Shown here one piece after another: positions 32,979 through 41,645 of a stretch of 64,000 nt of DNA (position 1 is its first letter; each line of letters opens with the position of its first letter). Origin of the DNA: CAMTVQ01 sp947085255 (GTDB taxonomy: Bacteria; Bacteroidota; Bacteroidia; Sphingobacteriales; Sphingobacteriaceae); contig CAMTVQ010000002.1 in NCBI GenBank assembly GCA_947085255.1, forward strand, positions 310,001 through 374,000, given 5' to 3'. Below the pieces are notes generated by a model. The model saw only the letters and a program-made list of their open reading frames with translations, was not told the origin of the DNA and made no database searches. A program made the translations under genes and the position numbers.

Positions 32979-33710
32979 ATGTCGGCAACAATAACCCCAT
33001 ACCCGCAGCAAAAACTTTCTAAAAAAGAGCAAGTAGCACTCATGTTTACTAAAATAGCGGGCACCTACGATTTTTTAAACCACTTTTTATCATTAGGCAT
33101 TGATATTATTTGGCGCAAAAAAGCCATTGCTCACCTCAAAAAAAGCAACCCTGAGCATATTTTAGATATTGCTACTGGTACTGGCGATTTTGCATTTGAA
33201 GCGCTTAAACAACTGCCAAATTGCACCATTGTTGGGGTAGATATTTCAGAAGGCATGTTGGCAATTGCTCAACAAAAAATAAATAAACGCGGGCTATCAC
33301 AACGATTTAGCATACAACTGGGCGATTCGGAAAAATTAATCTTTGCCGATACTACATTCGATGCGGCAACCGTTAGCTTTGGTGTACGCAACTTCGAAAA
33401 CTTGGAAAAAGGCATCGCAGATATTTATAGAGTATTAAAACACGACGGACAATTAGTTATCCTTGAATTTTCTAAACCCACTCGCTTCCCTATAAAACAA
33501 GCCTATAATTTTTATTTCTTTTACATACTTCCTTTTTTAGGTAAGGTTTTTTCTAAAGACAATAATGCATACAGCTATTTACCACAATCGGTTGCCGCTT
33601 TTCCTGATGGTCAACAATTTTTAGCTATTTTGCAAGAAACTGGCTTTAAGAATACAAAATGGTGCTCTTTAGGATTTGGCATATGCGCTATTTATACGGC
33701 AAGCAAATGA
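32979..33710 (+). CDS. ubiE: Demethylmenaquinone methyltransferase UbiE/MenG
   Basis: SAM-dependent methyltransferase of 243 residues performing the last step of menaquinone synthesis. Motif I ILDIATGTGDFAFEAL, the family signature TYDFLNHFLSLGIDIIWRKKAI, VGVDISEGMLAIAQQK, and the conserved FGVRNFENLEKGIADIYRVLK segment are present. Its stop overlaps the porT start (ATGA), so the two are translationally coupled. Menaquinone is the electron acceptor expected for the complex I encoded nearby. Confidence 0.96.
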   Translation: MSATITPYPQQKLSKKEQVALMFTKIAGTYDFLNHFLSLGIDIIWRKKAIAHLKKSNPEHILDIATGTGDFAFEALKQLPNCTIVGVDISEGMLAIAQQKINKRGLSQRFSIQLGDSEKLIFADTTFDAATVSFGVRNFENLEKGIADIYRVLKHDGQLVILEFSKPTRFPIKQAYNFYFFYILPFLGKVFSKDNNAYSYLPQSVAAFPDGQQFLAILQETGFKNTKWCSLGFGICAIYTASK

Positions 33711-34405
33711 GAACATACATTCCTTACCTACTTATACTAGTATTTTCGGTACAGCAAGTAGCTGCGCAACAAAATTCGGCTTCAAATATTGATGGTTCGA
33801 AGTACAACTTTGGGTTTATTATCGGATACAACTCTAACTCGCTGCGTATCGAAAAAAAATCGACCTTTCGCAATCCCGATTCATTACAAACAGTAATCCC
33901 TAATAATGCATCTGGCTTTAATTTGGGACTGCTCGCCAATCTTAAATTAGCAAAATCACTCGATTTGCGTTTTACTCCAACACTGTCTTTTGTAGATAGA
34001 GATATTCAGTATACCTATATCGACAGCGAGCTTGACCAACTAAAACGTATCGAATCTACCTATGTAGATTTTCCACTTTCGTTAAAACTAAAATCGATAC
34101 GACTACGGAATGTGCGTTTTTTCATTATTGGCGGTATTAAAACCTCGTTAGATGTGATTTCACAAAAGAAATTCGATGACCGCGATTTGGATGAAGAAGA
34201 TAAAAAAGTAAAGCTAAAACGTCTTAGCAACGCATGGGAAGTAGGCTTTGGTTTCGATTTGTATTATCCGTATTTCAAAGTATCACCTGAAATAAAAATA
34301 GCACGTGGAATAAGTAACTTATTGGTAAAAGAAAACAACCGTTTTTCGCGTCCGTTGGATGGATTATTTGCCGAAGCCTTTCAACTAAATTTTTATTTCG
34401 AATAA
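33707..34405 (+). CDS. porT: PorT-family outer-membrane protein (type IX secretion)
   Basis: Predicted outer-membrane beta-barrel of 232 residues with a signal peptide (YLLILVFSVQQVAAQ). Strand patterns such as YNFGFIIGYNSN, LDLRFTPTLSFVDRDIQY, YVDFPLSLKLKS and the terminal FQLNFYFE match the PorT family. PorT is needed for T9SS secretion in Porphyromonas gingivalis, and its coupling to ubiE is a strong phylum marker. ATG 33707 overlaps the ubiE stop. It matches the presence of T9SS cargo at 47-64 kb. Confidence 0.88.
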   Translation: MRTYIPYLLILVFSVQQVAAQQNSASNIDGSKYNFGFIIGYNSNSLRIEKKSTFRNPDSLQTVIPNNASGFNLGLLANLKLAKSLDLRFTPTLSFVDRDIQYTYIDSELDQLKRIESTYVDFPLSLKLKSIRLRNVRFFIIGGIKTSLDVISQKKFDDRDLDEEDKKVKLKRLSNAWEVGFGFDLYYPYFKVSPEIKIARGISNLLVKENNRFSRPLDGLFAEAFQLNFYFE

Positions 34406-35166
34406 TGAGTACTACCGTTTTTATTACAGGAGCGACCTCTGGTATTGGTCGAGCCTGCGCAGAAATATTTGCTGCAAATAACTATAGATTAATTATTTGC
34501 GGAAGAAGAGCTCCCCTATTAGCAGAACTACAAAACGAACTTATACAGCGCTATTCGGCTACGGTTCATACCCTGTGTTTTGATGTACAGAATCGTACAG
34601 AGGTAGAAAAAGCTATTTCAGCATTACCAACAGACTGGCAAGACATTTCCATTCTTATCAACAACGCTGGGCTGTCTTTAGGCTTAGACCCTATACAACA
34701 AGGCGATATTACAGATTGGGAAACCATGATTGATACTAACGTAAAAGGGTTGCTGTATGTATCTCGGGGTATTATGCCGCTATTAATAACACAACAAAAA
34801 GGTCATATTATTAATATTGGTTCTATAGCAGGCAAAGAAACCTATGCCAATGGAAATGTATATTGTGCAAGCAAACAAGCTGTAGATGCTCTAAGCAAAG
34901 CCATGCGCATTGACTTGTTGCAGCACGGCATTAAAGTAACGGTTATCCACCCTGGCGCTGTAGAAACTTCTTTCTCTCAAGTACGCTTTAAGGGAGATAC
35001 TCAGCGTGCAAAATCTGTTTATGATGGATTTACCCCGCTTACAGGTACCGATATTGCACATAGCATTTATTACTGCGCCACATTGCCAGAGCATGTAAAT
35101 ATTAACGAACTGGTAATTATGCCCACAGCACAAGCAAACACTACCCATTTACTCCGAAAAAACTAA
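34405..35166 (+). CDS. SDR-family NAD(P)-dependent oxidoreductase (YdfG-like)
   Basis: Cytosolic short-chain dehydrogenase of 253 residues. Cofactor loop TGATSGIGRAC, NNAGLSLGL, catalytic Ser in IGSIAGKETY and the active site Y-C-A-S-K are intact. It resembles serine/3-hydroxy acid dehydrogenases of the YdfG group; the substrate is not established. Its start overlaps the porT stop by one base. Confidence 0.93.
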   Translation: MSTTVFITGATSGIGRACAEIFAANNYRLIICGRRAPLLAELQNELIQRYSATVHTLCFDVQNRTEVEKAISALPTDWQDISILINNAGLSLGLDPIQQGDITDWETMIDTNVKGLLYVSRGIMPLLITQQKGHIINIGSIAGKETYANGNVYCASKQAVDALSKAMRIDLLQHGIKVTVIHPGAVETSFSQVRFKGDTQRAKSVYDGFTPLTGTDIAHSIYYCATLPEHVNINELVIMPTAQANTTHLLRKN

Positions 35167-35170
35167 CGAT

Positions 35171-35623
35171 ATGCCATTAGAAGAAACTATTAACCAACAA
35201 ATTAAACAGGCCATGCTCGCAAAAAGCGAAGCAAGCCTACGAGCCCTACGAGCCATAAAATCGGCATTATTAGTGGCAAAAACAGATGATGGCGCCAATG
35301 GAATCATTACCCCAGAAAAGGAGTTACAAATACTTAATAAGTTGGCCAAGCAACGCCGCGAATCTATTGATATTTACACTGCCCAGAATCGCAACGATTT
35401 ATCCGTTACCGAAAAAGAAGAGTTGGCCATAATCGAAACCTTTTTACCCGCACAACTTAGCCAAGAAGCAGTAATTACCGCATTAAAAGACATTATTGCA
35501 CAAACACAAGCCACCTCGGCAAAAGATACAGGCAAGGTAATGGGTATTGCTACCAAACAGCTGGCAGGAAAAACAGATGGCAAACTGATTGCCGAGTTAG
35601 TAAAGCAGTTACTGACCGCCTAA
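35171..35623 (+). CDS. GatB/YqeY domain protein
   Basis: Cytosolic protein of 150 residues of the YqeY family: LEETINQQIKQAMLAKSEASLRALRAIKSALL, the KQRRESIDIYTAQNR core, ELAIIETFLPAQLS, and a C-terminal helical domain similar to the tRNA-binding tail of GatB (KVMGIATKQLAGKTDGKLIAELVKQLL). It may bind tRNA; function unproven. Four bp after the SDR gene. Confidence 0.92.
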   Translation: MPLEETINQQIKQAMLAKSEASLRALRAIKSALLVAKTDDGANGIITPEKELQILNKLAKQRRESIDIYTAQNRNDLSVTEKEELAIIETFLPAQLSQEAVITALKDIIAQTQATSAKDTGKVMGIATKQLAGKTDGKLIAELVKQLLTA

Positions 35624-35714
35624 AACCCACACAACTCCTGCACTCTTTTTAGCTGCTTTATAGTGAATATTTAAAATAAAGTCTATTTTTACGAAATTAA
35701 CACACCGCACAAGT

Positions 35715-36476
35715 ATGAATTTTGAGGTAAAAAACGAAGGTGGATTTAGCTATATTGATGAAGGTAAAGGACATACACTTGTTTTATTACACGGGTTGTT
35801 TGGCGCTTTAAGCAATTGGGGAGCTGTTATTAGTAAATTTTCCGAGAACTATCGGGTTATCATCCCACTGATGCCTGTATATGATATGCCGCTTCTTACT
35901 ACTGGAGTAGGCAGTTTAGCAAAGTTTGTACACAAATTTGTAACGTATAAAGAGCTAAGCAATTTTACATTATTAGGTAATTCTTTAGGCGGCCATGTAA
36001 GTTTGGTATATACGTTGGAGCACCCAGAGATGGTCCATTCTATGATGCTTACTGGCAGTTCGGGCTTATACGAAAATGCAATGGGTGGTTCTTTTCCAAA
36101 ACGCGAAAACTACGATTATATAAAAACTAAAGTAGAATACACTTTTTACGATCCTACTACTGCCAGCAAAGAACTGGTTGACGAGGTGTTTGGGATTGTA
36201 AACAGCCGAGAAAAAACATTACGCATATTGGCGATGGCAAAATCGGCCATGCGCCATAATATGTCAAAAGAATTGCCAAACATCAAGCAACAAACCTGTT
36301 TGATTTGGGGCAGAAACGATACTGTAACGCCACCAAATGTGGCCGATGAGTTCAATCAGCTAATGCCTAACTCCGAATTGCACTGGATTGATAAATGCGG
36401 ACACGCCCCTATGATGGAGAAACCAGAAGAGTTTAATAAGATATTAGAAACTTTTTTGCTGAAAGTATGTAAATAA
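35715..36476 (+). CDS. Alpha/beta hydrolase
   Basis: Cytosolic alpha/beta-fold hydrolase of 253 residues. Oxyanion motif LHGLFGALSNW, nucleophile elbow GNSLGGH, acidic residue in WGRNDTVTP and histidine in CGHAPMMEKPEEF complete the catalytic triad. The substrate cannot be predicted. In many Bacteroidota this gene and the following CBS gene stand directly before nadK; here they are 17 kb away. Confidence 0.9.
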   Translation: MNFEVKNEGGFSYIDEGKGHTLVLLHGLFGALSNWGAVISKFSENYRVIIPLMPVYDMPLLTTGVGSLAKFVHKFVTYKELSNFTLLGNSLGGHVSLVYTLEHPEMVHSMMLTGSSGLYENAMGGSFPKRENYDYIKTKVEYTFYDPTTASKELVDEVFGIVNSREKTLRILAMAKSAMRHNMSKELPNIKQQTCLIWGRNDTVTPPNVADEFNQLMPNSELHWIDKCGHAPMMEKPEEFNKILETFLLKVCK

Positions 36477-36515
36477 GTTGTTGCATATCTACGTGCATAC
36501 TTAAATTACAACCGA

Positions 36516-37178
36516 ATGCTCGCATCAGAACTTATAACCGATTTAATACCTCCACTAAAAACATCCGATACGCTACAAAAAGCGCTTAATTGGATGGCTG
36601 ATTTTCGTGTAAATCATTTACCTATCGTAAATCAATCGCAATTGCTTGGGGTTATTTCTGAAGAAGATATTATTGAATCCAGCGATCCAACTCAGCCTGT
36701 TGGTGCACAACAATTAACAAACCAGCTTTGCTACATACAAACTAGTCAGCATATTTACGATGCCATTAGGATGATATCCGAGCATCAGCTAACAATATTA
36801 CCTGTGTTGGATGATGCTAAAAATTATGTAGGGCTTATTTCCATCCACGATATTGCCAAGCACTTTGCCAACTTAGGTGCATTAAGCAATCCTGGAGCTA
36901 TTATTGTATTAGAACTCGCCATACGTGATTACTCACTTGCCGAAATTGCACGTATAGTAGAATCAAATAACGCCAGTATTTTGAGCAGCTACGTTACGTC
37001 GCAACCAGATTCTATGCGCACACAGCTCACCATCAAAATAAATACTCGAGAAATAACGACTATTATTGCAGATTTTGAGCGCTTTAAATATACTGTTAAA
37101 GGCTTTTTTGATCGTTCAGACGAACATGATACTGCACGTCAGAATTTCGATTCGCTGATGAAGTATTTGGATATTTAG
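36516..37178 (+). CDS. CBS-pair and ACT-like domain protein
   Basis: Cytosolic protein of 220 residues. Two CBS motifs (about residues 5-58, LPIVNQSQLLGVISEEDI, and 70-115, LPVLDDAKNYVGLISIHDI) form one Bateman module expected to bind an adenine nucleotide. The C-terminal part (about 128-200: IIVLELAIRDYSLAEIARIVESNNASILSSYV) looks like an ACT-type ligand-binding domain. No catalytic domain is attached, so it is likely a regulatory protein acting on a partner. It is 39 bp after the hydrolase. Confidence 0.87.
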   Translation: MLASELITDLIPPLKTSDTLQKALNWMADFRVNHLPIVNQSQLLGVISEEDIIESSDPTQPVGAQQLTNQLCYIQTSQHIYDAIRMISEHQLTILPVLDDAKNYVGLISIHDIAKHFANLGALSNPGAIIVLELAIRDYSLAEIARIVESNNASILSSYVTSQPDSMRTQLTIKINTREITTIIADFERFKYTVKGFFDRSDEHDTARQNFDSLMKYLDI

Positions 37179-37188
37179 CAAGGGGTTG

Positions 37189-38349
37189 CTACTCCTTTTT
37201 TGTCAGTCGAGCAACATACATGGTATCACTCTTGTGCTTATATCCCTCTAAAATTTCTTGTTTTTCTATCACCAAGCCTAACTCTTTAACTAATCGTTTG
37301 GTAACCGCCTCGTTTTCTTGCTCAAAAACCGAGCAGGTAATATAAATTAATGGCTTGTTGGGCTTTACAAACTGCGCAACGTTTTTGGCAATAGTAAATT
37401 GTAACTCATGAAACCAATTGATTTTAGTTTCCTCGAATGAGCTAATCATTTCAGGACTACGCCCCCAAGTGCCCGAGCCCGAGCAAGGTGCATCTAAAAT
37501 AATTCCATCAAAGGAATTATGCTGAAATTGCGTAACAGGTAGTGTCAAATCTATTTTTCGGCGTAATGCATACTTTAGGTTAACTTTAGTAAAACGTGCA
37601 TCTAAATTAGCTAAACTACTATCTCTGATATCCGAAACGGTAACTTTTACAGTAGGTTCTTCTGCTAACAACAATAAACTCTTACCGCCCGAAGCAGCAC
37701 AGCAATCCCACCACAGTTCATCTGGCAACGGAGCAAAATAAGCACCCGTTTGCTGAGAAGAACGGTCTTGCACCTCAAACCACGTTTGTTCTTTTTCTTC
37801 AAACAATGTCTGTAAGTTTTGTGCGTTCACCAACCGAATACAATTGTCTTCTGTTGTAAAAACGCAATTGTTCTGCTCCAGCTTGGCTATCACAACTGGT
37901 AAAAACTGCTTACGTACCCTAATAAATAAATCAGGTTGCTGTAATTGAGATGCTGCAAATTGCTCTTTATTAATCGTTCCCGAAAGCTCATTCATCCATG
38001 GAAAAAACAAGAAACTATCTACTCCCAAATCAGCTGCTATCGCATTTTTTTGCTCACTAGGTAAGTTTACTTGTTCGTTAAGCACTGGATTGAGATATGC
38101 TAAAACTGGGTGCTCCGTTTGTTGTGTCAGGAATAGCGCTAGTGCCAGGCGTTCTGCCAATTGTTTTTCGGCAGCTGCTTTACCCAACCTAAAATAAGCA
38201 TACAATAACGCAGATGCCATTTTACGATCGCGGCTACCCATTTGTGGATTTTTACGATAATATACCGTAAGAAAGGCCGCTAACGGAACCTTAAAATCAT
38301 ACTCTTCTACAATTTGGGTAAATGTTTTTAGATAATTTTCGGGTTTCAA
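37189..38349 (-). CDS. RsmB/NOP-type RNA (cytosine-5) methyltransferase
   Basis: SAM-dependent RNA methyltransferase of 386 residues. An N-terminal NusB-like helical part (about 1-130) is followed by a ferredoxin-like segment and the Rossmann catalytic domain with DCCAASGGKSLLLL, the first catalytic Cys in ILDAPCSGSGTWGRSPE and the second in YITCSVFEQENE. Substrate is probably rRNA, by family. It starts 1 bp after the binding-protein gene ends. Confidence 0.92.
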   Translation of the reverse strand: MKPENYLKTFTQIVEEYDFKVPLAAFLTVYYRKNPQMGSRDRKMASALLYAYFRLGKAAAEKQLAERLALALFLTQQTEHPVLAYLNPVLNEQVNLPSEQKNAIAADLGVDSFLFFPWMNELSGTINKEQFAASQLQQPDLFIRVRKQFLPVVIAKLEQNNCVFTTEDNCIRLVNAQNLQTLFEEKEQTWFEVQDRSSQQTGAYFAPLPDELWWDCCAASGGKSLLLLAEEPTVKVTVSDIRDSSLANLDARFTKVNLKYALRRKIDLTLPVTQFQHNSFDGIILDAPCSGSGTWGRSPEMISSFEETKINWFHELQFTIAKNVAQFVKPNKPLIYITCSVFEQENEAVTKRLVKELGLVIEKQEILEGYKHKSDTMYVARLTKKE

Positions 38350-39546
38350 TTAGTCGGTTTTAATTAAATTAAAATCTTGGTATTTAAGAATATCTACTGC
38401 CGTATTATGGTAACCTGATTGCAGCACACGCTCAATTCGTATTGTGCCGTGCAATAACTCCATAGGATACTCAGTTAAACAGTTTATAAAATCGGTATTT
38501 CTATTCTGCCAAAGAACTCCAAAATAGTACACCATATCATAGGCACGTATAGCCGTTTCAGAAGGATCTGTTGCGTATTTATCTCGGTAAGTGCGCAAAA
38601 AAGCGATTACATTAGGCTTTGTATAATCCACCCTATAGGCACTGGAGGTATAGGTATTCATGCGTTGTAGCAACTCTATATTTAGGTTTTCGGTTTTATC
38701 AAAATTAGGGTGGGTAAACACAACCGTTTCACTCAACGAGTCCTTACTTAAATGATTATACACCATATTTATAAACGCCGAGCTGGTGGATGGAAGTATT
38801 AGCACCCTACGTTTACCTACAGGAAAGTTTTTGTCGAGTAATGCAAAATCAGGAGCACTTTTTACAACCTTTACACTATTTATAGCTTTACCCAACTTTT
38901 GTAATTCGGCAACTAATGGATTCACTAATTTTAATTCTGTTGCGTCTCCTGTTCTCAATATCACCACGTTATCGTTACCAAATTTTTGCTTAATAAAAGC
39001 AGCATCTGTACGTGCATGATGTTCTAACGTAGGGTACATGCCAATAAAATAGGGATTTTTGTATTCGAGCAAACTTGAAGGCGCCAATGGTGACACCATG
39101 GGCACTTTATATGTACTACTAAACAATGCAGCACCTTTGAATTTATCGGGAAAAACAGGCCCTATTACTAAATCCGATTGACCTAGTCTATCGAGTACAG
39201 CACTACTGCTCAGCATAAAGCCCTTACGGTCGGCGTCAAGTACATTTACCGTTAGGTTTACACCCATTTTACTGAGCGTATCCAAGGCTAACTTTGCTCC
39301 TTGCCAAAAGTCTAAACCTAATACATTTCCATCAAATTTATCGGAAGCACCTACTGGATTTAGTGTATCCAGCGCATCCAATTTCAGGGGTAACAAAAAA
39401 GAAATAGTAAATCTGTCTTTCTTTTCGAAGATGATACTATCTGGCAATGTCGCTGCGCAAAGCGTATTACTTAACAACAGTAAACCAACTACTTTACAAA
39501 AACTATTCCCACTCAATGGTAGCAGGCGGCTTAGAACTGATATCAT
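38350..39546 (-). CDS. Periplasmic type 1 ligand-binding protein
   Basis: Exported protein of 398 residues with an N-terminal hydrophobic stretch (VVGLLLLSNTLCAAT, residues ~19-33), then a two-lobed type 1 periplasmic-binding fold (FTISFLLPLKLDAL, GLDFWQGAKLALDTL, DLVIGPVFPDKFKGAALF, VPMVSPLAPSSLL, ETAIRAYDMVYYFG). Such proteins are labelled amino-acid ABC binding proteins, but no permease or ATPase is beside it. The start overlaps the guaA end by 44 bp (ATG 39546). The role here is unknown; lipid-anchored or envelope-linked relatives exist next to guaA in this phylum. Confidence 0.82.
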   Translation of the reverse strand: MISVLSRLLPLSGNSFCKVVGLLLLSNTLCAATLPDSIIFEKKDRFTISFLLPLKLDALDTLNPVGASDKFDGNVLGLDFWQGAKLALDTLSKMGVNLTVNVLDADRKGFMLSSSAVLDRLGQSDLVIGPVFPDKFKGAALFSSTYKVPMVSPLAPSSLLEYKNPYFIGMYPTLEHHARTDAAFIKQKFGNDNVVILRTGDATELKLVNPLVAELQKLGKAINSVKVVKSAPDFALLDKNFPVGKRRVLILPSTSSAFINMVYNHLSKDSLSETVVFTHPNFDKTENLNIELLQRMNTYTSSAYRVDYTKPNVIAFLRTYRDKYATDPSETAIRAYDMVYYFGVLWQNRNTDFINCLTEYPMELLHGTIRIERVLQSGYHNTAVDILKYQDFNLIKTD

Positions 39547-41032
39547 ATACAACACGGTTTACACCTTTTACTTGGTTTATAATTTCGTTCGATATTTTGG
39601 CTAATAGCTCATAGGGCAAATGACTCCAATCTGCGGTCATCCCATCTACCGATTCTACTGCACGCAAACATACTACATTTTCGTAGGTACGCTCATCGCC
39701 CATTACCCCTACCGATTGTACCGGTAAAAATATAGTTCCTGCTTGCCATACCTTATCATACCAACCCGATGAACGTAAGTTAGCGACATAAATAGCATCT
39801 GCTTCTTGCAAAATACGCACTTTATCCGGGGTAATTTCTCCTAAAATGCGTATAGCCAACCCTGGACCAGGGAATGGGTGGCGACCCAAAATAACTGGAT
39901 TGATGCCTAAGGCTTTGCCAACATTACGTACTTCGTCTTTAAATAAGGTATTAAGTGGCTCTACCACCTTTAGTTTCATAAAGTCAGGTAATCCACCTAC
40001 ATTATGATGCGATTTAATAGTAGCCGATGGACCCTTCACCGATACTGATTCAATAATATCGGGGTAAATCGTTCCTTGTCCTAACCACTTGGCATTCTCT
40101 ACTTGATGAGAAGCTTCATCAAACACATCTATAAATGCCTTACCAATGGCTTTACGTTTCTTCTCTGGGTCTGACAATCCTGCCAAAGCTGTATAAAACT
40201 GTGCGGTAGCGTCTACACCTTTCACATTCAACCCCATGCCTTTGTACTGCTCCAGTACCGAGCTAAACTCATCTTTACGCAACAAGCCATTGTCTACAAA
40301 AATACAATGCAATTGTGTGCCAATAGCACGGTGCAACAATACTGCAGCTACTGTAGAATCCACTCCTCCTGAAAGACCAAGAATTACCTTATCACTGCCT
40401 ATTTGTTCCTTCAAATTGGCAATGGTAGTTTCGATAAACGAATCAGGATTCCAATCCTGCTTACACCCGCAAATGCCTACTACAAAATTGTTCAACAGTA
40501 TTTTTCCTTCAGTAGAGTGTGTTACTTCGGGGTGAAATTGTATGCAATACGTATTTGTATTGCTGATATGATAAGCCGCTACCTTTACATTTTCGGTGCT
40601 GGCAATAATTTCGAAATTGGTTGGCACTTCGGCAATAGTATCGCCATGCGACATCCATACCTGTGAATTGGCTGTTAAACCTTTAAGTAAGACGCTACCT
40701 GTATTGATGTAACTTAAATTGGCCCGACCGTACTCTCTGATTTTTGATGGCAATACATTGCCGCCTGATTTTTGAGCGATGAGTTGCGCACCGTAACATA
40801 CTCCCAAAACAGGATATTGTTTTTGGATGGACTCAAAATCTACTTCAGGTGCTTTTTCTTCGCGTACCGAATGTGGGCTGCCTGATAGAATAACTCCTTT
40901 TACTGAGTTATCTAATACTGGAACTTTATTATAAGGATGAATTTCGCAGTAAACGTTTAACTCACGCACTCTACGAGCAATCAACTGCGTGTATTGCGAA
41001 CCAAAATCAAGAATGATAATCTTCTCTGCCAT
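39503..41032 (-). CDS. guaA: GMP synthase (glutamine-hydrolysing)
   Basis: Cytosolic enzyme of 509 residues converting XMP to GMP. The class I amidotransferase domain (residues 1-190) has C79 in VLGVCYGAQL and the FHPEVTHS histidine; the ATP pyrophosphatase domain has the PP-loop LGLSGGVDSTVAA; and the dimerisation domain ends with the KPPATIEWE signature. ATG 41032 (MAEKIIILDFGSQYTQL) is certain from family alignment. A -7 box stands 3 nt before this ATG. Confidence 0.97.
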   Translation of the reverse strand: MAEKIIILDFGSQYTQLIARRVRELNVYCEIHPYNKVPVLDNSVKGVILSGSPHSVREEKAPEVDFESIQKQYPVLGVCYGAQLIAQKSGGNVLPSKIREYGRANLSYINTGSVLLKGLTANSQVWMSHGDTIAEVPTNFEIIASTENVKVAAYHISNTNTYCIQFHPEVTHSTEGKILLNNFVVGICGCKQDWNPDSFIETTIANLKEQIGSDKVILGLSGGVDSTVAAVLLHRAIGTQLHCIFVDNGLLRKDEFSSVLEQYKGMGLNVKGVDATAQFYTALAGLSDPEKKRKAIGKAFIDVFDEASHQVENAKWLGQGTIYPDIIESVSVKGPSATIKSHHNVGGLPDFMKLKVVEPLNTLFKDEVRNVGKALGINPVILGRHPFPGPGLAIRILGEITPDKVRILQEADAIYVANLRSSGWYDKVWQAGTIFLPVQSVGVMGDERTYENVVCLRAVESVDGMTADWSHLPYELLAKISNEIINQVKGVNRVVYDISSKPPATIEWE

Positions 41033-41035
41033 GCG

Positions 41036-41043
41036 CAAAGATA
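41036..41043 (-). promoter_or_regulatory. Putative -7 box of guaA
   Basis: TATCTTTG on the minus strand fits TAnnTTTG and is only 3 nt from the guaA ATG, so the predicted first transcribed base is the A of the start codon. Confidence 0.55.
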
Positions 41044-41077
41044 GAGCAAAATCTGAAATTGCAACTTGCAAAAAACT

Positions 41078-41617
41078 TTACTTTTTGCGCTTTACACTTA
41101 TATTTTTAAACGTTCCTTCTTTAATGATACGGATACTATCCACACTAAAGGGATTTGTGCTATATCCCCGAAACTGAAATGTGCCAGTAATTAAGCTGTC
41201 TTTTGTAAAAGAATTGATGGTAACACTCCCCGTATTTTTAACTGTTTCATAGATTGAATAGGTAAGAATAAACGGAACAGAATGATACGTTAACCTATTC
41301 TTCTGTGTTGTATCTGAGCCATCGAAATTCGAATAAGTACCTACTTTAATTGTATCTAACTCAATAACTATACTAGACCAGTTAGCCTGTGTACCATTAA
41401 TAAATGTTACCCCTAATGAATCACTGTAAACGGCAGATAATGAATGATTAGCGGAGAATACAAACGTACGGCTACTATCCGAATCTCCAGTAGTGATTTT
41501 AGCTACTAAAGACGATATAGGACCAGTAGAAGCATTTGGATTTATGCCTTCATCAATTTTTTTTCAAGAATACAGCATAACGCTGCCAAAAACAGCGAAA
41601 AATAGTACTTTTTTCAT
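41078..41617 (-). pseudogene. Lipoprotein gene with in-frame TGA at the lipobox cysteine
   Basis: A 180-codon reading frame starts at ATG 41617 with a lipoprotein-type signal peptide (MKKVLFFAVFGSVMLYS) and ends at TAA 41078-41080. Its only interruption is TGA at 41564-41566, codon 18, exactly where the lipidated cysteine (TGC/TGT) should be; the frame then continues with KKIDEGINPNASTG and 160 more sensible residues ending SVKRKK. No ATG, GTG or TTG is available just after the TGA, so the body cannot be expressed from an internal start. The body is beta-rich and secreted-looking, vaguely like DUF6252 lipoproteins (uncertain). The gene lies 28 bp after the dCMP deaminase gene. A point mutation, a sequencing error or recoding are all possible. 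Confidence 0.75.
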
Positions 41618-41645
41618 TCTAAGCATAATTTAGTACGCTGTTAAA

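Noticed and set aside
41564..41566. Selenocysteine insertion at the TGA of the lipoprotein gene
   Set aside because: A lipobox needs cysteine for lipidation; no selenocysteine biosynthesis genes are in view and no obvious stem-loop was recognised downstream. Point mutation or error is simpler.
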